This document shows, in pieces, positions 1 through 6,869 of a stretch of DNA of 15,110 nt. The stretch is from Bacteroidales bacterium. Lineage in GTDB: Bacteria; Bacteroidota; Bacteroidia; Bacteroidales; P3. The notes beneath the pieces are model-generated. The model made no database searches. It saw only the letters and a program-made list of their open reading frames with translations, and was not told the origin of the DNA. Made by a program: the position numbers and the translations under genes. The DNA lies in assembly GCA_900769785.1 (NCBI GenBank), contig CAAGHV010000067.1:1-15110 (forward strand), in the 5' to 3' direction. The stretch's first letter is position 1. Every line of letters begins with the position of its first letter.

Positions 1-732
1 CCACGGTCGAATTTGTCATATTTGAACACACAGGAAAAATTGCAGAAACCTGCTTTCTATATATTGCTAGGCGAAGATGAGGCAACCAAACCACAGGCAT
101 ATATTGGCGAGACCGAGAATTTTCGTGAGCGTGTGAAAGACCACGACAGCAAGAAAGCCTTTTGGCAAAAGGCTCTCATATTCGTGTCGAAAGATGCCGA
201 TATGACCAAAGCTGATGTGCAATATCTAGAACACAAAGCTATTGTAGAAGCTAAGAAAGCAAATACTTTTGTGTTGAGCGATAATAAGCAAACGCCCAAA
301 GCTCCAAACTTGCCCGAATATCAACAAGACTCGATGGACGAGTTCTTCGAAGATGTGCGGTTTTTAGCTTCGTTCATAGGTTGCAGCATCTTTGAAGTGT
401 CGCAACCCAAAGCAGAACATATCTTCTATACCAAAGGCCGTGGTTGTGATGCTAAAGGTTTTTATAGCTCAAATGGATTTACAGTTTTGAAAGGTAGTGT
501 GATAGCAAAAACTACAGTACCATCGTTTAATTGGAAAGAAAAGCGAGACAATTTGTTGAAAGAATACACCGCTACTGAAGATGATAAATTAGTTTTGACA
601 TCCGATAAAACTTTCTCAAGTCCAAGTACCGCTGCAGATTTCTGCATAGGAAGTAGCAACAATGGCTGGCTAGTATGGAAAGACAAAGATGGTAATACTC
701 TGGATTCGGTTTACAGAAAACAATTGAAGTAA
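1..732 (+). CDS. GIY-YIG nuclease / DUF4357 family protein (5' end outside window)
   Basis: The frame is open from the first base of the window and the residues before the first possible start (PRSN at 1-12, then a TTG at 13) fit the middle of this family, so the gene almost certainly begins upstream; 243 codons and a TAA stop are visible. A GIY-YIG-like core is seen near the start: FYILLG, then AYIGE and NFRERVKDH (arginine of the nuclease helix), followed by YLEHK, which supplies the usual acidic residue, and an asparagine in SDNK. The C-terminal part from about AKGFYSSNGF to NGWLVWKDKDG matches DUF4357, a small domain often fused to GIY-YIG domains. Proteins of this architecture are assumed to be DNA-cleaving or DNA-binding enzymes of accessory or restriction-linked regions; no substrate is known to me. 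The GIY tripeptide itself is degenerate (YIL), so activity is not certain. Confidence 0.8.
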   Translation, partial: PRSNLSYLNTQEKLQKPAFYILLGEDEATKPQAYIGETENFRERVKDHDSKKAFWQKALIFVSKDADMTKADVQYLEHKAIVEAKKANTFVLSDNKQTPKAPNLPEYQQDSMDEFFEDVRFLASFIGCSIFEVSQPKAEHIFYTKGRGCDAKGFYSSNGFTVLKGSVIAKTTVPSFNWKEKRDNLLKEYTATEDDKLVLTSDKTFSSPSTAADFCIGSSNNGWLVWKDKDGNTLDSVYRKQLK

Positions 733-772
733 TAGGTATAAATTGAGAGCAATGTAATAACGTAGGCTATAT

Positions 773-826
773 TAAAAACATGGTAGTAAGAATTATTGTT
801 GGAATGGATAATATATTTAATGGTAT
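773..826 (+). repeat. Diverged intergenic repeat, copy A (upstream of the ATPase gene)
   Basis: About 54 bases that match 2149-2201 at roughly 85% identity with one single-base gap, by manual alignment. Shared blocks are TAAAAACA, TTATTGTTGG, GATAATA and TTAATGGTAT. Read from the ATG at 780 it gives MVVRIIVGMDN, and copy B in the matching frame gives RVVKVIVGIDN. Several differences are therefore synonymous or conservative, which suggests a decayed coding fragment rather than a purely structural repeat. The two copies bracket the ATPase gene in the same orientation. Confidence 0.6.
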
Positions 827-850
827 TATAAAGAATTGAGATAAGAAAAT

Positions 851-2083
851 ATGCAACAAGAGAAATTAATAGAGCGTCGTCAATATATGCAACAGCTTCG
901 CAATCTGAAAGATCAAAATATAATAAAAGTAATATCCGGAGTGCGTAGATGTGGAAAATCAACATTATTAATGATGTTTGCCAACGAACTTGTTCAAAAT
1001 GGTGTAGAAGAAAAACAAATACAATTCTATAATTTTGAAGACCTTGACACTATGGCTATTGGCAATATATACCAAATTCATACTTACATCAAAGAACGAT
1101 TAATTGCAGACAAACCCAATTACATATTCTTAGATGAAATTCAGAATATAAATGAATTTCAACGACTTGTTGACAGCTTGTACATAAAACCTAATGTAGA
1201 TGTTTATATCACAGGGTCAAATGCATATATGCTTTCGGGAGAATTAGCTACACTACTTACCGGTAGATATGTTGAGATTAATCTTTTGCCATTGCAATTT
1301 TCTGAATACTATAATTTTATGCTTTCAAAATCGCCAAACTTGTCAAAGCAAGAGATTTTGGCGAATTATATATATTATGGCGGTATTCCTGAATATATCA
1401 AACAGTTGAATATTAATGAAAAACAGGCAGATCTTTTTGCACAAAGCATTTTAAAAACTATAGTAGAAAAAGATATTTTTCAAAGGTTGAATATAACAAA
1501 TAAACACGACTTTAATAAAATTCTTGACTTTATATTTGATACAGTCGGGTCGTATGTATCGCCTCGTTCTATTTCAGATACATTAAGAAGTAATGGTACC
1601 ATTGTTGATAAACAAACTGTGGCTAAATATCTTGATGCTTTATGTGAGGCTTATTTGATATATAAAGTACCTCGTTTTGAAATAAAAGGGAAAGGATTGT
1701 TACAAACTTTGAATAAATATTATGCTGTGGATCCATGTTTAGCAAAGGTTCGATTAAAGAAAACAATATTGAAAGATCGTTCTCATTGGTTGGAAAATAT
1801 GGTATATCTTGAATTAATCCGTAGAAATAAGGAGGTTTTTATAGGGAAACGCAATAATTTGGAGGTTGATTTTGTTGCTATCGACTATAACGACTATACA
1901 TCATATTATCAAGTAGCTTGGACTACAGAAAATTCCGACACTTTAGAAAGAGAATTAGCATCATTGAGAGCTATAAAAGATTCCACTCCGAAATACCTTT
2001 TAACAACAGATGTTGATTTTAACCCTGTCTACGATGGAATACGTAAATTGAATGTAATAGATTGGATGCTACAAAATGAATAG
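851..2083 (+). CDS. AAA-family ATPase with DUF4143 C-terminal domain
   Basis: A 410-residue protein, full length for this family. Residues 30-38 form a P-loop (GVRRCGKST), FLDEIQ at 93-98 is the Walker B, and YITGSNA at 119-125 is a sensor-like strand. GRYVEINLLPL at about 138-148 and YYGGIPEY at 175-182 are hallmarks of the family. The C-terminal third is DUF4143-like, with EVDFV at 338-342 and QV at 354-355, a degenerate PD-(D/E)XK-like pattern. The family is abundant in Bacteroidota and archaea, generally encoded alone, and its role is unknown; DNA binding or a toxin/antitoxin-like or defence role has been proposed only by analogy. The gene sits alone between two copies of a ~54-bp repeat and next to a dead nuclease gene, which fits an accessory region. 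I saw no good Bacteroidota promoter in the 118 bases upstream. Confidence 0.9.
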   Translation: MQQEKLIERRQYMQQLRNLKDQNIIKVISGVRRCGKSTLLMMFANELVQNGVEEKQIQFYNFEDLDTMAIGNIYQIHTYIKERLIADKPNYIFLDEIQNINEFQRLVDSLYIKPNVDVYITGSNAYMLSGELATLLTGRYVEINLLPLQFSEYYNFMLSKSPNLSKQEILANYIYYGGIPEYIKQLNINEKQADLFAQSILKTIVEKDIFQRLNITNKHDFNKILDFIFDTVGSYVSPRSISDTLRSNGTIVDKQTVAKYLDALCEAYLIYKVPRFEIKGKGLLQTLNKYYAVDPCLAKVRLKKTILKDRSHWLENMVYLELIRRNKEVFIGKRNNLEVDFVAIDYNDYTSYYQVAWTTENSDTLERELASLRAIKDSTPKYLLTTDVDFNPVYDGIRKLNVIDWMLQNE

Positions 2084-2148
2084 TAGAATCGTGAAAATAT
2101 AAATAGTGAGAATATGCTAGTTTTATTCAAAACAAATTGCTAAGATAC

Positions 2149-2201
2149 TAAAAACAGGGTGGTAAAAGTTATTGTTGGCATAGATAATAAATTAATGGTA
2201 T
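2149..2201 (+). repeat. Diverged intergenic repeat, copy B (downstream of the ATPase gene)
   Basis: Partner of the repeat at 773-826, lying 65 bases after the ATPase stop codon and in the same orientation. It reads KNRVVKVIVGIDNKLMV followed by a stop (TGA at 2202-2204), closely paralleling copy A at the peptide level. No longer homology is visible on either side, so the copies are probably remnants of a dispersed sequence or of a duplicated gene end. Confidence 0.6.
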
Positions 2202-2522
2202 GAAACACACCACATAGGATACAAACGGGAACTAAAGCAAGGACTTGATATATAAAAACCACAAGAGATAAAAATGAAAAAGACGGAAGGTAAATTTGAA
2301 AAGGGCGAATGATAAAAAGGGACGAATGCGATTTGCCCATACGATGGATGATGCGGACGAATGTGATATTGGTGGTAGGGGCGAATCGTATTCGCCCTAT
2401 AAATCGCCCCAAATAATGAAATCGCAATCAAAAAGCAGAAACAATGCATCGCAATATATAGGTAAATTTATCGTAATAGAAAAGATATACGAAGAAACGA
2501 ATAGCAAACTAAGGATCGGAAT
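2202..2522 (+). repeat. Gene-free stretch with GGGCGAAT-type palindrome cluster
   Basis: No convincing gene lies in the ~440 bases between the ATPase stop and the nuclease remnant. The stretch contains two 20-base palindromic units, at 2319-2338 (GGGaCGAAT-GCG-ATTtGCCC, two imperfections) and 2378-2397 (containing the perfect arms GGGCGAAT / ATTCGCCC around CGT). Half-copies of the same motif lie at 2303-2310 and about 2355-2370. Both strands can be read as short open frames, but these appear to be by-products of the repeats. The pattern looks like a dispersed Bacteroidota intergenic palindrome family; this last point is from general familiarity, not from a search. Confidence 0.55.
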
Positions 2523-3245
2523 ATGACAAAAGAAGAGATAAACATAGAAAATACATCGGTTGGGACGTTGGTAAACGATGTATGCACAATAATATAACAT
2601 GGTCGCAAAGTGGCATATAGTGCCGTAAATACGGCTATGATTGAAACCTATTGGAAAATAGGAAAACGAATAGTGGAAGAAGAGCAACAGGGCAACGAAC
2701 GTGCCGAATATGGAAAGCACATAATAGAACATTTGTCGAAAGAATTGACTCTTCGTTACGGAAAAGGCTTTAGTAAGAGATACCTTGCTTACTTCAGAAA
2801 ATTTTATCTCACAATTGATAATTTACAGATTTTGCAAACGCGTTTGCAAAATCTTACTTGGTCTCATGTATTGACGGCTTTAAGGGTAGATTCCGATGTG
2901 TCAATCCGTTGGTATCTTGAAATGGCATAGCAAGAGATGTGGAGCGTAAGAACATTGGATAGAAATATTTCTACACAATATTTCGAACGGCATTTTAGTC
3001 AACCTCAACTGCCAATGAAAGAAGAGCAACCTAATAAACTTGAACTGTTGAAGAATCCTATCGTTGCCGAATTTTTGGGATTTAAACGAGACAACAGCTA
3101 TTCCGAACAAGAATTGGAAATTGCTATTATAGGTCATTTGCAAGATTTTATAATGGAATTGGGCAGGGGGTTTGCTTTTGTGAAACGTCAACAATTAATC
3201 AGAACCGATGCTCAGGATTACATTGTGTATCCGTTGCTTGTATAA
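2523..3245 (+). pseudogene. Decayed DUF1016 / PD-(D/E)XK nuclease-family gene
   Basis: Read in one frame from the ATG at 2523, the stretch encodes a recognisable DUF1016 (YhcG-type) protein interrupted by TAA at 2595-2597 and TAG at 2928-2930. Before the first stop is NDVCTII; directly after it come GRKVAYSAVNTAMIETYW and IGKRIVEEEQQG, the conserved N-terminal DUF1016 region. RAEYGKHIIEHLSKEL and YGKGFSKRYLAYFRKFY follow. After the second stop comes MWSVRTLDRNISTQYFERH, continuing the same family without a frame change, then NPIVAEFLGF and GRGFAFVKRQQ. The expected YYIDLVFYN catalytic strand is replaced by YIVYPLLV and a stop, with a possible YNLQKEM echo in the next frame at 3241. The nuclease core and its Glu-x-Lys are missing; intact members run to roughly 340-380 residues. 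Neighbouring genes use TAA and TAG as real stops, so reassignment is unlikely. Confidence 0.85.
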
Positions 3246-3334
3246 CCTTCAAAAAGAAATGTAAATTTGAGAGACTAAAACAGATAAGAATAGTACTTTT
3301 TACTTATAATTTGTAGAAAAACTTGCATAAAACA

Positions 3335-3364
3335 TTGTTATATTAGAAAAAATGCGTATATTTG
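3335..3364 (+). promoter_or_regulatory. Bacteroidota-type promoter for atpB-pgk
   Basis: TATATTTG at 3357-3364 matches the -7 consensus TAnnTTTG exactly. TTG at 3335-3337 lies 19 bases upstream, as expected for the -33 element of the Bacteroidota primary sigma factor. It is 43 bases before the atpB start codon, leaving a short leader. Confidence 0.75.
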
Positions 3365-3407
3365 CCCATTGTAATACTAATCTGATAAAAGAATTAAACT
3401 CTTAGAA

Positions 3408-4505
3408 ATGAAACGGTTTAGAGCTTTAATGATACTTTTTGTACTGCTAAGTTGCACTGCAAAAACTTTCGCATCCGATGATAATGGTAAAATAGATGCT
3501 GGAAATTTGATAATAGGACATATAACCGATAGTTATTCGTGGCATCTTTTCTCGTTGGGCGAACACCATGTTTCTATACCATTACCGGTAATACTTATCC
3601 ACGATGGAAACTTTGATGTGTTTATGAGTAGCAAATTTCATCATGGCGAAAGTAGCTATAAAGGTTATAAGATAGTAGGTGGTGGAACAAAGAAAGAACA
3701 CATAGTGTGCGTTGATGAGCAAGATAATGTTCTATTGGATGCCGAAGGAAATGAAATATCACCTATCGATTTGAGTATAACAAAGACAGCAGCAGGTATA
3801 ATGATTGCAACTGCATTATTATTGGTGATATTTATGTTGGTGTGCAAAAGTTGTAAAAAGAATAGCGGAAAGGCACCAAAAGGTTTGCAATCTTTAGTTG
3901 AAATATTGGTTTTGTTTATAAAGGATCAGGTTGTATATCCTATAATGGGAGAGAAGAGAACAAAGAAATATCTTCCTTATATACTCACATTGTTTTTCTT
4001 TATTTTCTTTTGTAACATAATGGGCCTAATACCATTGTTTCCCGGAGGTGTGAATGTAACAGGAAATATATGTGTAACGGCTGTATTGGCTATAATTACT
4101 TTCTTGATAACTACATTTAGTGGCAACAAACATTATTGGAAAGATATATTTAATACTCCCGGTGTGCCATGGTGGCTCAAATGGGGAATACCTATTATGC
4201 CTATAGTTGAATTTGTAGGTATGCTTACAAAACCATTTGTATTATGTGTCCGTTTGTTTGCCAATATGACTGCCGGTCATATTGTAATACTTGGTTTCAT
4301 TACCTTGATATTCATATTTGGTAATATGTCGGTAGGATTAGGTTATGCTGTATCGCCGATATCGGTATTGTTTAGTGTGTTTATTAGTGCATTGGAATGC
4401 TTGGTATGTTTTATTCAGGCTTATGTGTTTGCAATGCTTTCGACGTTGTACATTGCGATGGCCACAGAGGAACATCACGAAGAGCATAAAATAGAAAAAG
4501 TATAA
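3408..4505 (+). CDS. atpB: F0F1 ATP synthase subunit a
   Basis: A 365-residue polytopic membrane protein, the stator half-channel that passes ions to the c-ring. It begins with a signal peptide (MKRFRALMILFVLLSC..., about residues 1-22) and an extra exported N-terminal segment containing DSYSWHLF (41-48), typical of Bacteroidota subunit a and longer than the E. coli protein. Membrane helices follow from about 128 onward. The essential arginine is R282 in VRLFANMTAGH, with H291 at the site of E. coli aGlu219; the last helices carry FIQAYVFAMLSTLYIA. It has its own promoter and is followed 41 bases later by pgk, not by atpE/atpF/atpH as in the usual cluster, so the other F0 genes must lie elsewhere or this is a detached copy. 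Ion specificity cannot be told from this subunit alone. Confidence 0.95.
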   Translation: MKRFRALMILFVLLSCTAKTFASDDNGKIDAGNLIIGHITDSYSWHLFSLGEHHVSIPLPVILIHDGNFDVFMSSKFHHGESSYKGYKIVGGGTKKEHIVCVDEQDNVLLDAEGNEISPIDLSITKTAAGIMIATALLLVIFMLVCKSCKKNSGKAPKGLQSLVEILVLFIKDQVVYPIMGEKRTKKYLPYILTLFFFIFFCNIMGLIPLFPGGVNVTGNICVTAVLAIITFLITTFSGNKHYWKDIFNTPGVPWWLKWGIPIMPIVEFVGMLTKPFVLCVRLFANMTAGHIVILGFITLIFIFGNMSVGLGYAVSPISVLFSVFISALECLVCFIQAYVFAMLSTLYIAMATEEHHEEHKIEKV

Positions 4506-4546
4506 ATATAAATTATAAATTCATTAAATATTAAATAGTAAGGAAA

Positions 4547-5737
4547 ATGAAGAGCATAAGAGATATTAACTTCTCGGGAAAGAAGGTGTTGTTGAGAGTT
4601 GATTTCAACGTGCCTATCAATGAACAAGGAGAGATAACCGACGATACTCGTATAAGAGAGAGTATGCCAACGATAGAAAAATTGTTGGCCGATGGTGCTG
4701 CTATAATAATTATGGCACACTTTGGCAGACCTAAAAATGGATTTGATCCTAGTTTGAGTTTGGCACCTGTGGCAAAACATTTGTCGAAAATATTGAATCG
4801 TGAGGTTATATTTACTCAAGAATTATTGGGCGAAAAAGTTAGCGAAATAGCACGTAATCTTAAGGGTGGTGATGTATTTTTGCTAGAAAACATTCGTTTC
4901 TATCCCGGCGAAACTAAGGGCGATAAAGAATTGGCAAAACAATTGGCCGATCTTGGAGACTGTTATATCAATGACGCTTTTGGTGCGGCTCATCGCGAAC
5001 ACAGTAGTACAGCCACTATTGCACAATTTTTCCCAAATGATAAATATTTTGGATTCTTGATGGAAAACGAAGTTAAGAACCTAACTCTTTTGATGCAAAA
5101 CCCGCAGCATCCGTTTACCGCTATTATTGGAGGAAGCAAGATCTCTACAAAAATAGACATATTGGAAAATCTTATTCCAAAGGTTGATAATATGATAATA
5201 GGTGGTGGAATGCGATATACCTTTACAAAAGCCATGGGTGGAAAAATAGGTAAATCGTTGTGTGAAGATGATAAGTTGGATGAAGCACGTTCGTTGATGG
5301 AAAAGATGAAAGCATCAAACGTGAAACTTTATTTGCCTGCCGATAGCGTTGTGGCCGACGATTTTTCTAACGATGCCAATACACAGATAGTACCAAGCGA
5401 CCAAATACCCGATGGTTGGGAATCGTTGGACTGTGGTCCTGAGGCAATAAAAGCATTTAGCGAAGTTATAACAAATTCTAAAACAATATTGTGGAATGGT
5501 CCTATGGGAGTATTTGAAATGCCAAACTTTGCCAAAGGTACTTTTGCAGTAGGTGAAAGTGTGGCTAAGGCTACTGCAAATGGGGCCTTCAGTGCTGTAG
5601 GTGGTGGTGATAGCGTTGCTGCAGTAAAACTACTTGGTATTGGTGATAAGATGAGCTATGTAAGTACAGGTGGTGGTGCTATGCTCGAATATTTGGAAGG
5701 TAAAGAACTTCCGGGTATAAAAGCTATAATGGACTAG
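4547..5737 (+). CDS. pgk: Phosphoglycerate kinase
   Basis: A complete 396-residue enzyme that transfers phosphate from 1,3-bisphosphoglycerate to ADP in cytosolic glycolysis. The N-terminal signature LLRVDFNVP lies at about 15-23, followed by MAHFGRPK and DAFGAAHREHSST of the substrate domain. The nucleotide domain shows GGSKISTK, IIGGGM, NGPMGVFE, GGGDS at 352-356 and STGGGA at 373-378. Length and motifs are canonical. The start ATG is preceded by AAGGAAA, a better than average ribosome site for this window. It lies downstream of atpB without an intervening terminator or visible promoter, and a strong intrinsic terminator follows, so the two are probably co-transcribed. No sign of decay. Confidence 0.97.
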   Translation: MKSIRDINFSGKKVLLRVDFNVPINEQGEITDDTRIRESMPTIEKLLADGAAIIIMAHFGRPKNGFDPSLSLAPVAKHLSKILNREVIFTQELLGEKVSEIARNLKGGDVFLLENIRFYPGETKGDKELAKQLADLGDCYINDAFGAAHREHSSTATIAQFFPNDKYFGFLMENEVKNLTLLMQNPQHPFTAIIGGSKISTKIDILENLIPKVDNMIIGGGMRYTFTKAMGGKIGKSLCEDDKLDEARSLMEKMKASNVKLYLPADSVVADDFSNDANTQIVPSDQIPDGWESLDCGPEAIKAFSEVITNSKTILWNGPMGVFEMPNFAKGTFAVGESVAKATANGAFSAVGGGDSVAAVKLLGIGDKMSYVSTGGGAMLEYLEGKELPGIKAIMD

Positions 5738-5784
5738 TTGATACTTGTTGTTATAGAATGATAGCACATACATGTATTCATATA

Positions 5785-5824
5785 AAATTAGTACCATTAT
5801 TATGTATGATGGTACTAATTTTTT
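5785..5824 (+). terminator. Intrinsic terminator after pgk
   Basis: A perfect 13-bp stem (AAATTAGTACCAT at 5785-5797 with ATGGTACTAATTT at 5809-5821) around an 11-base loop, running straight into a T tract to 5824. It lies 47 bases after the pgk stop and closes the atpB-pgk unit. Confidence 0.85.
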
Positions 5825-5881
5825 GATATGATATAGTTTAATAATACAATAAAATCATAATTACTAATTTATATTACGGAA

Positions 5882-6259
5882 ATGAATAATACAGTAAAAA
5901 TGACTTTTTGGGGTAGTGTGGCAGTAGTTATAATTATTTTGATACTTATGTTTGGTATTCCTATGTATAGAGTGTGGTCGCAAGAAATGTCAGGGCGTGC
6001 AGAATATGCAAAAGCCGAGCAAAACAGAAAGATTAAAATAGAAGAAGCAAAGGCTAACCTTGAGGCTGAAAAACTAAATGCACAAGCCGAGATAGAACGG
6101 GCTAAAGGTGCCGCACAAGCTATTGAAATAGAAAATGGAAAACTTACTTCGACATATATTCAATATCTTTGGGTAAGACAGCAAGGCAACAACAATGTTG
6201 AGAAAATAATATATATACCTACCGAAGCAAGTATGCCTATATTGGAAGCAAGGAATTGA
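5882..6259 (+). CDS. Small membrane-anchored coiled-coil protein, SPFH/prohibitin-tail-like
   Basis: A 125-residue protein of unknown function. Residues 8-28 form one strongly hydrophobic helix (around FWGSVAVVIIILILMF). Residues 38-88 are charged, Ala/Glu/Lys-rich and heptad-like, as in the coiled coil of SPFH (stomatin/prohibitin/flotillin/HflK) proteins. The tail, with STYIQYLWVRQQG and KIIYIPTEASMPILEA, resembles the C-terminal end of such proteins, but the SPFH domain itself is absent. Start choice: the ATG follows ACGGA, and the hydrophobic segment begins soon after. It stands between two terminator hairpins, so it is probably transcribed alone. A free-standing tail could assemble with a full SPFH protein or form its own membrane oligomer; this is inference. 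Confidence 0.7.
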   Translation: MNNTVKMTFWGSVAVVIIILILMFGIPMYRVWSQEMSGRAEYAKAEQNRKIKIEEAKANLEAEKLNAQAEIERAKGAAQAIEIENGKLTSTYIQYLWVRQQGNNNVEKIIYIPTEASMPILEARN

Positions 6260-6286
6260 TATTTTAATATATATAGCTAAAGCAAA

Positions 6287-6332
6287 GCGAATGTGTAATC
6301 CCTAAATGAGAGAATTGCACATTCGTTGTTTT
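6287..6332 (+). terminator. Terminator-like hairpin before the acetyltransferase gene
   Basis: GCGAATGTGTAAT (6287-6299) pairs with ATTGCACATTCGT (6314-6326), 13 bp with two G-U pairs, around a 14-base loop, followed by TGTTTT. It lies 27 bases after the coiled-coil gene stop and probably ends that transcript. It overlaps a possible TTG start at 6326, one reason to prefer the ATG at 6347 for the next gene. Confidence 0.6.
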
Positions 6333-6346
6333 ATGAAAGATACAGC

Positions 6347-6865
6347 ATGGAAGATATATTACTGAGAGCTTTGGAGCCACAAGATATTGATATTATATAT
6401 ACTTGGGAGAATGATGTGACGGTATGGGAAAGTAGTGATACGCATACACCGTTTTCGCGTTATATGTTGGAACAATACATAATATCAGCACAGAGTGTGG
6501 ATATACAAGTATCTAAGCAACTACGGATGATGATTGATATGGAGATAGACGGAGTGACAATTTCAATAGGTTGCGTGGATATATTTGATTATAATATACT
6601 GCATCGCCGTGCCGGAATAGGAATACTTGTGGATAAGAAATATAGAGGAAAGGGTATTGCTACTGCGGCAATAAATAAGATATGTAACTATTGTAAGCAT
6701 CACTTATATCTGCATTCGGTATATGCTAATGTGAGACAAGATAATGTTTCAAGTATTAGAGCCTTTGAGAAGAATGAATTTCTATTGATAGGAACAAAGA
6801 AGGATTGGGCGTATGATGGCGAGGGGTTTCATGATGAATATATGTTTCAGAAAATATTAAAGTAG
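6347..6865 (+). CDS. GNAT family N-acetyltransferase
   Basis: A 172-residue acyl-CoA-dependent acetyltransferase. The acetyl-CoA pyrophosphate loop is YRGKGIA at 99-105, preceded by the strand GIGILVDKKY and followed by a helix (ATAAINKICNYC). NVRQDNVSSIRAFEKNEF at 128-145 is the usual C-terminal strand-helix where Asn and Ser contact the cofactor. The N-terminus (ILLRALEPQDIDIIYTWEND) is of the RimJ/RimL/SpeG-like group, but the substrate cannot be named. I chose ATG 6347 over TTG 6326 because the latter lies in a hairpin and ATG gives the normal family start. It ends 4 bases before mltG, so the two are translationally close and probably co-transcribed. Confidence 0.85.
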   Translation: MEDILLRALEPQDIDIIYTWENDVTVWESSDTHTPFSRYMLEQYIISAQSVDIQVSKQLRMMIDMEIDGVTISIGCVDIFDYNILHRRAGIGILVDKKYRGKGIATAAINKICNYCKHHLYLHSVYANVRQDNVSSIRAFEKNEFLLIGTKKDWAYDGEGFHDEYMFQKILK

Positions 6866-6869
6866 AAGA

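Noticed and set aside
13..15. TTG as true start of the first gene
   Set aside because: The frame is open to base 1 and the family has a longer N-terminal part, so the gene more likely starts before the window.
796..819. Promoter for the ATPase gene (TTG at 796-798, TATATTTA at 812-819)
   Set aside because: The spacer is 13 rather than about 19 bases and the box lacks the final G; it also lies within the repeat.
2140..2732. Several open frames of 76-111 codons on both strands around the palindrome cluster
   Set aside because: They read through repeats or lie antisense to the nuclease remnant and show no domain or coding signal.
2595..2930. Stop-codon reassignment or readthrough in the DUF1016 gene
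   Set aside because: Neighbouring intact genes end at both TAA and TAG, and the gene also lost its catalytic end, so decay is the simpler explanation.
6326..6346. TTG start for the acetyltransferase adding seven residues
   Set aside because: It falls inside the right arm of the terminator-like hairpin; the ATG at 6347 gives the normal family N-terminus.
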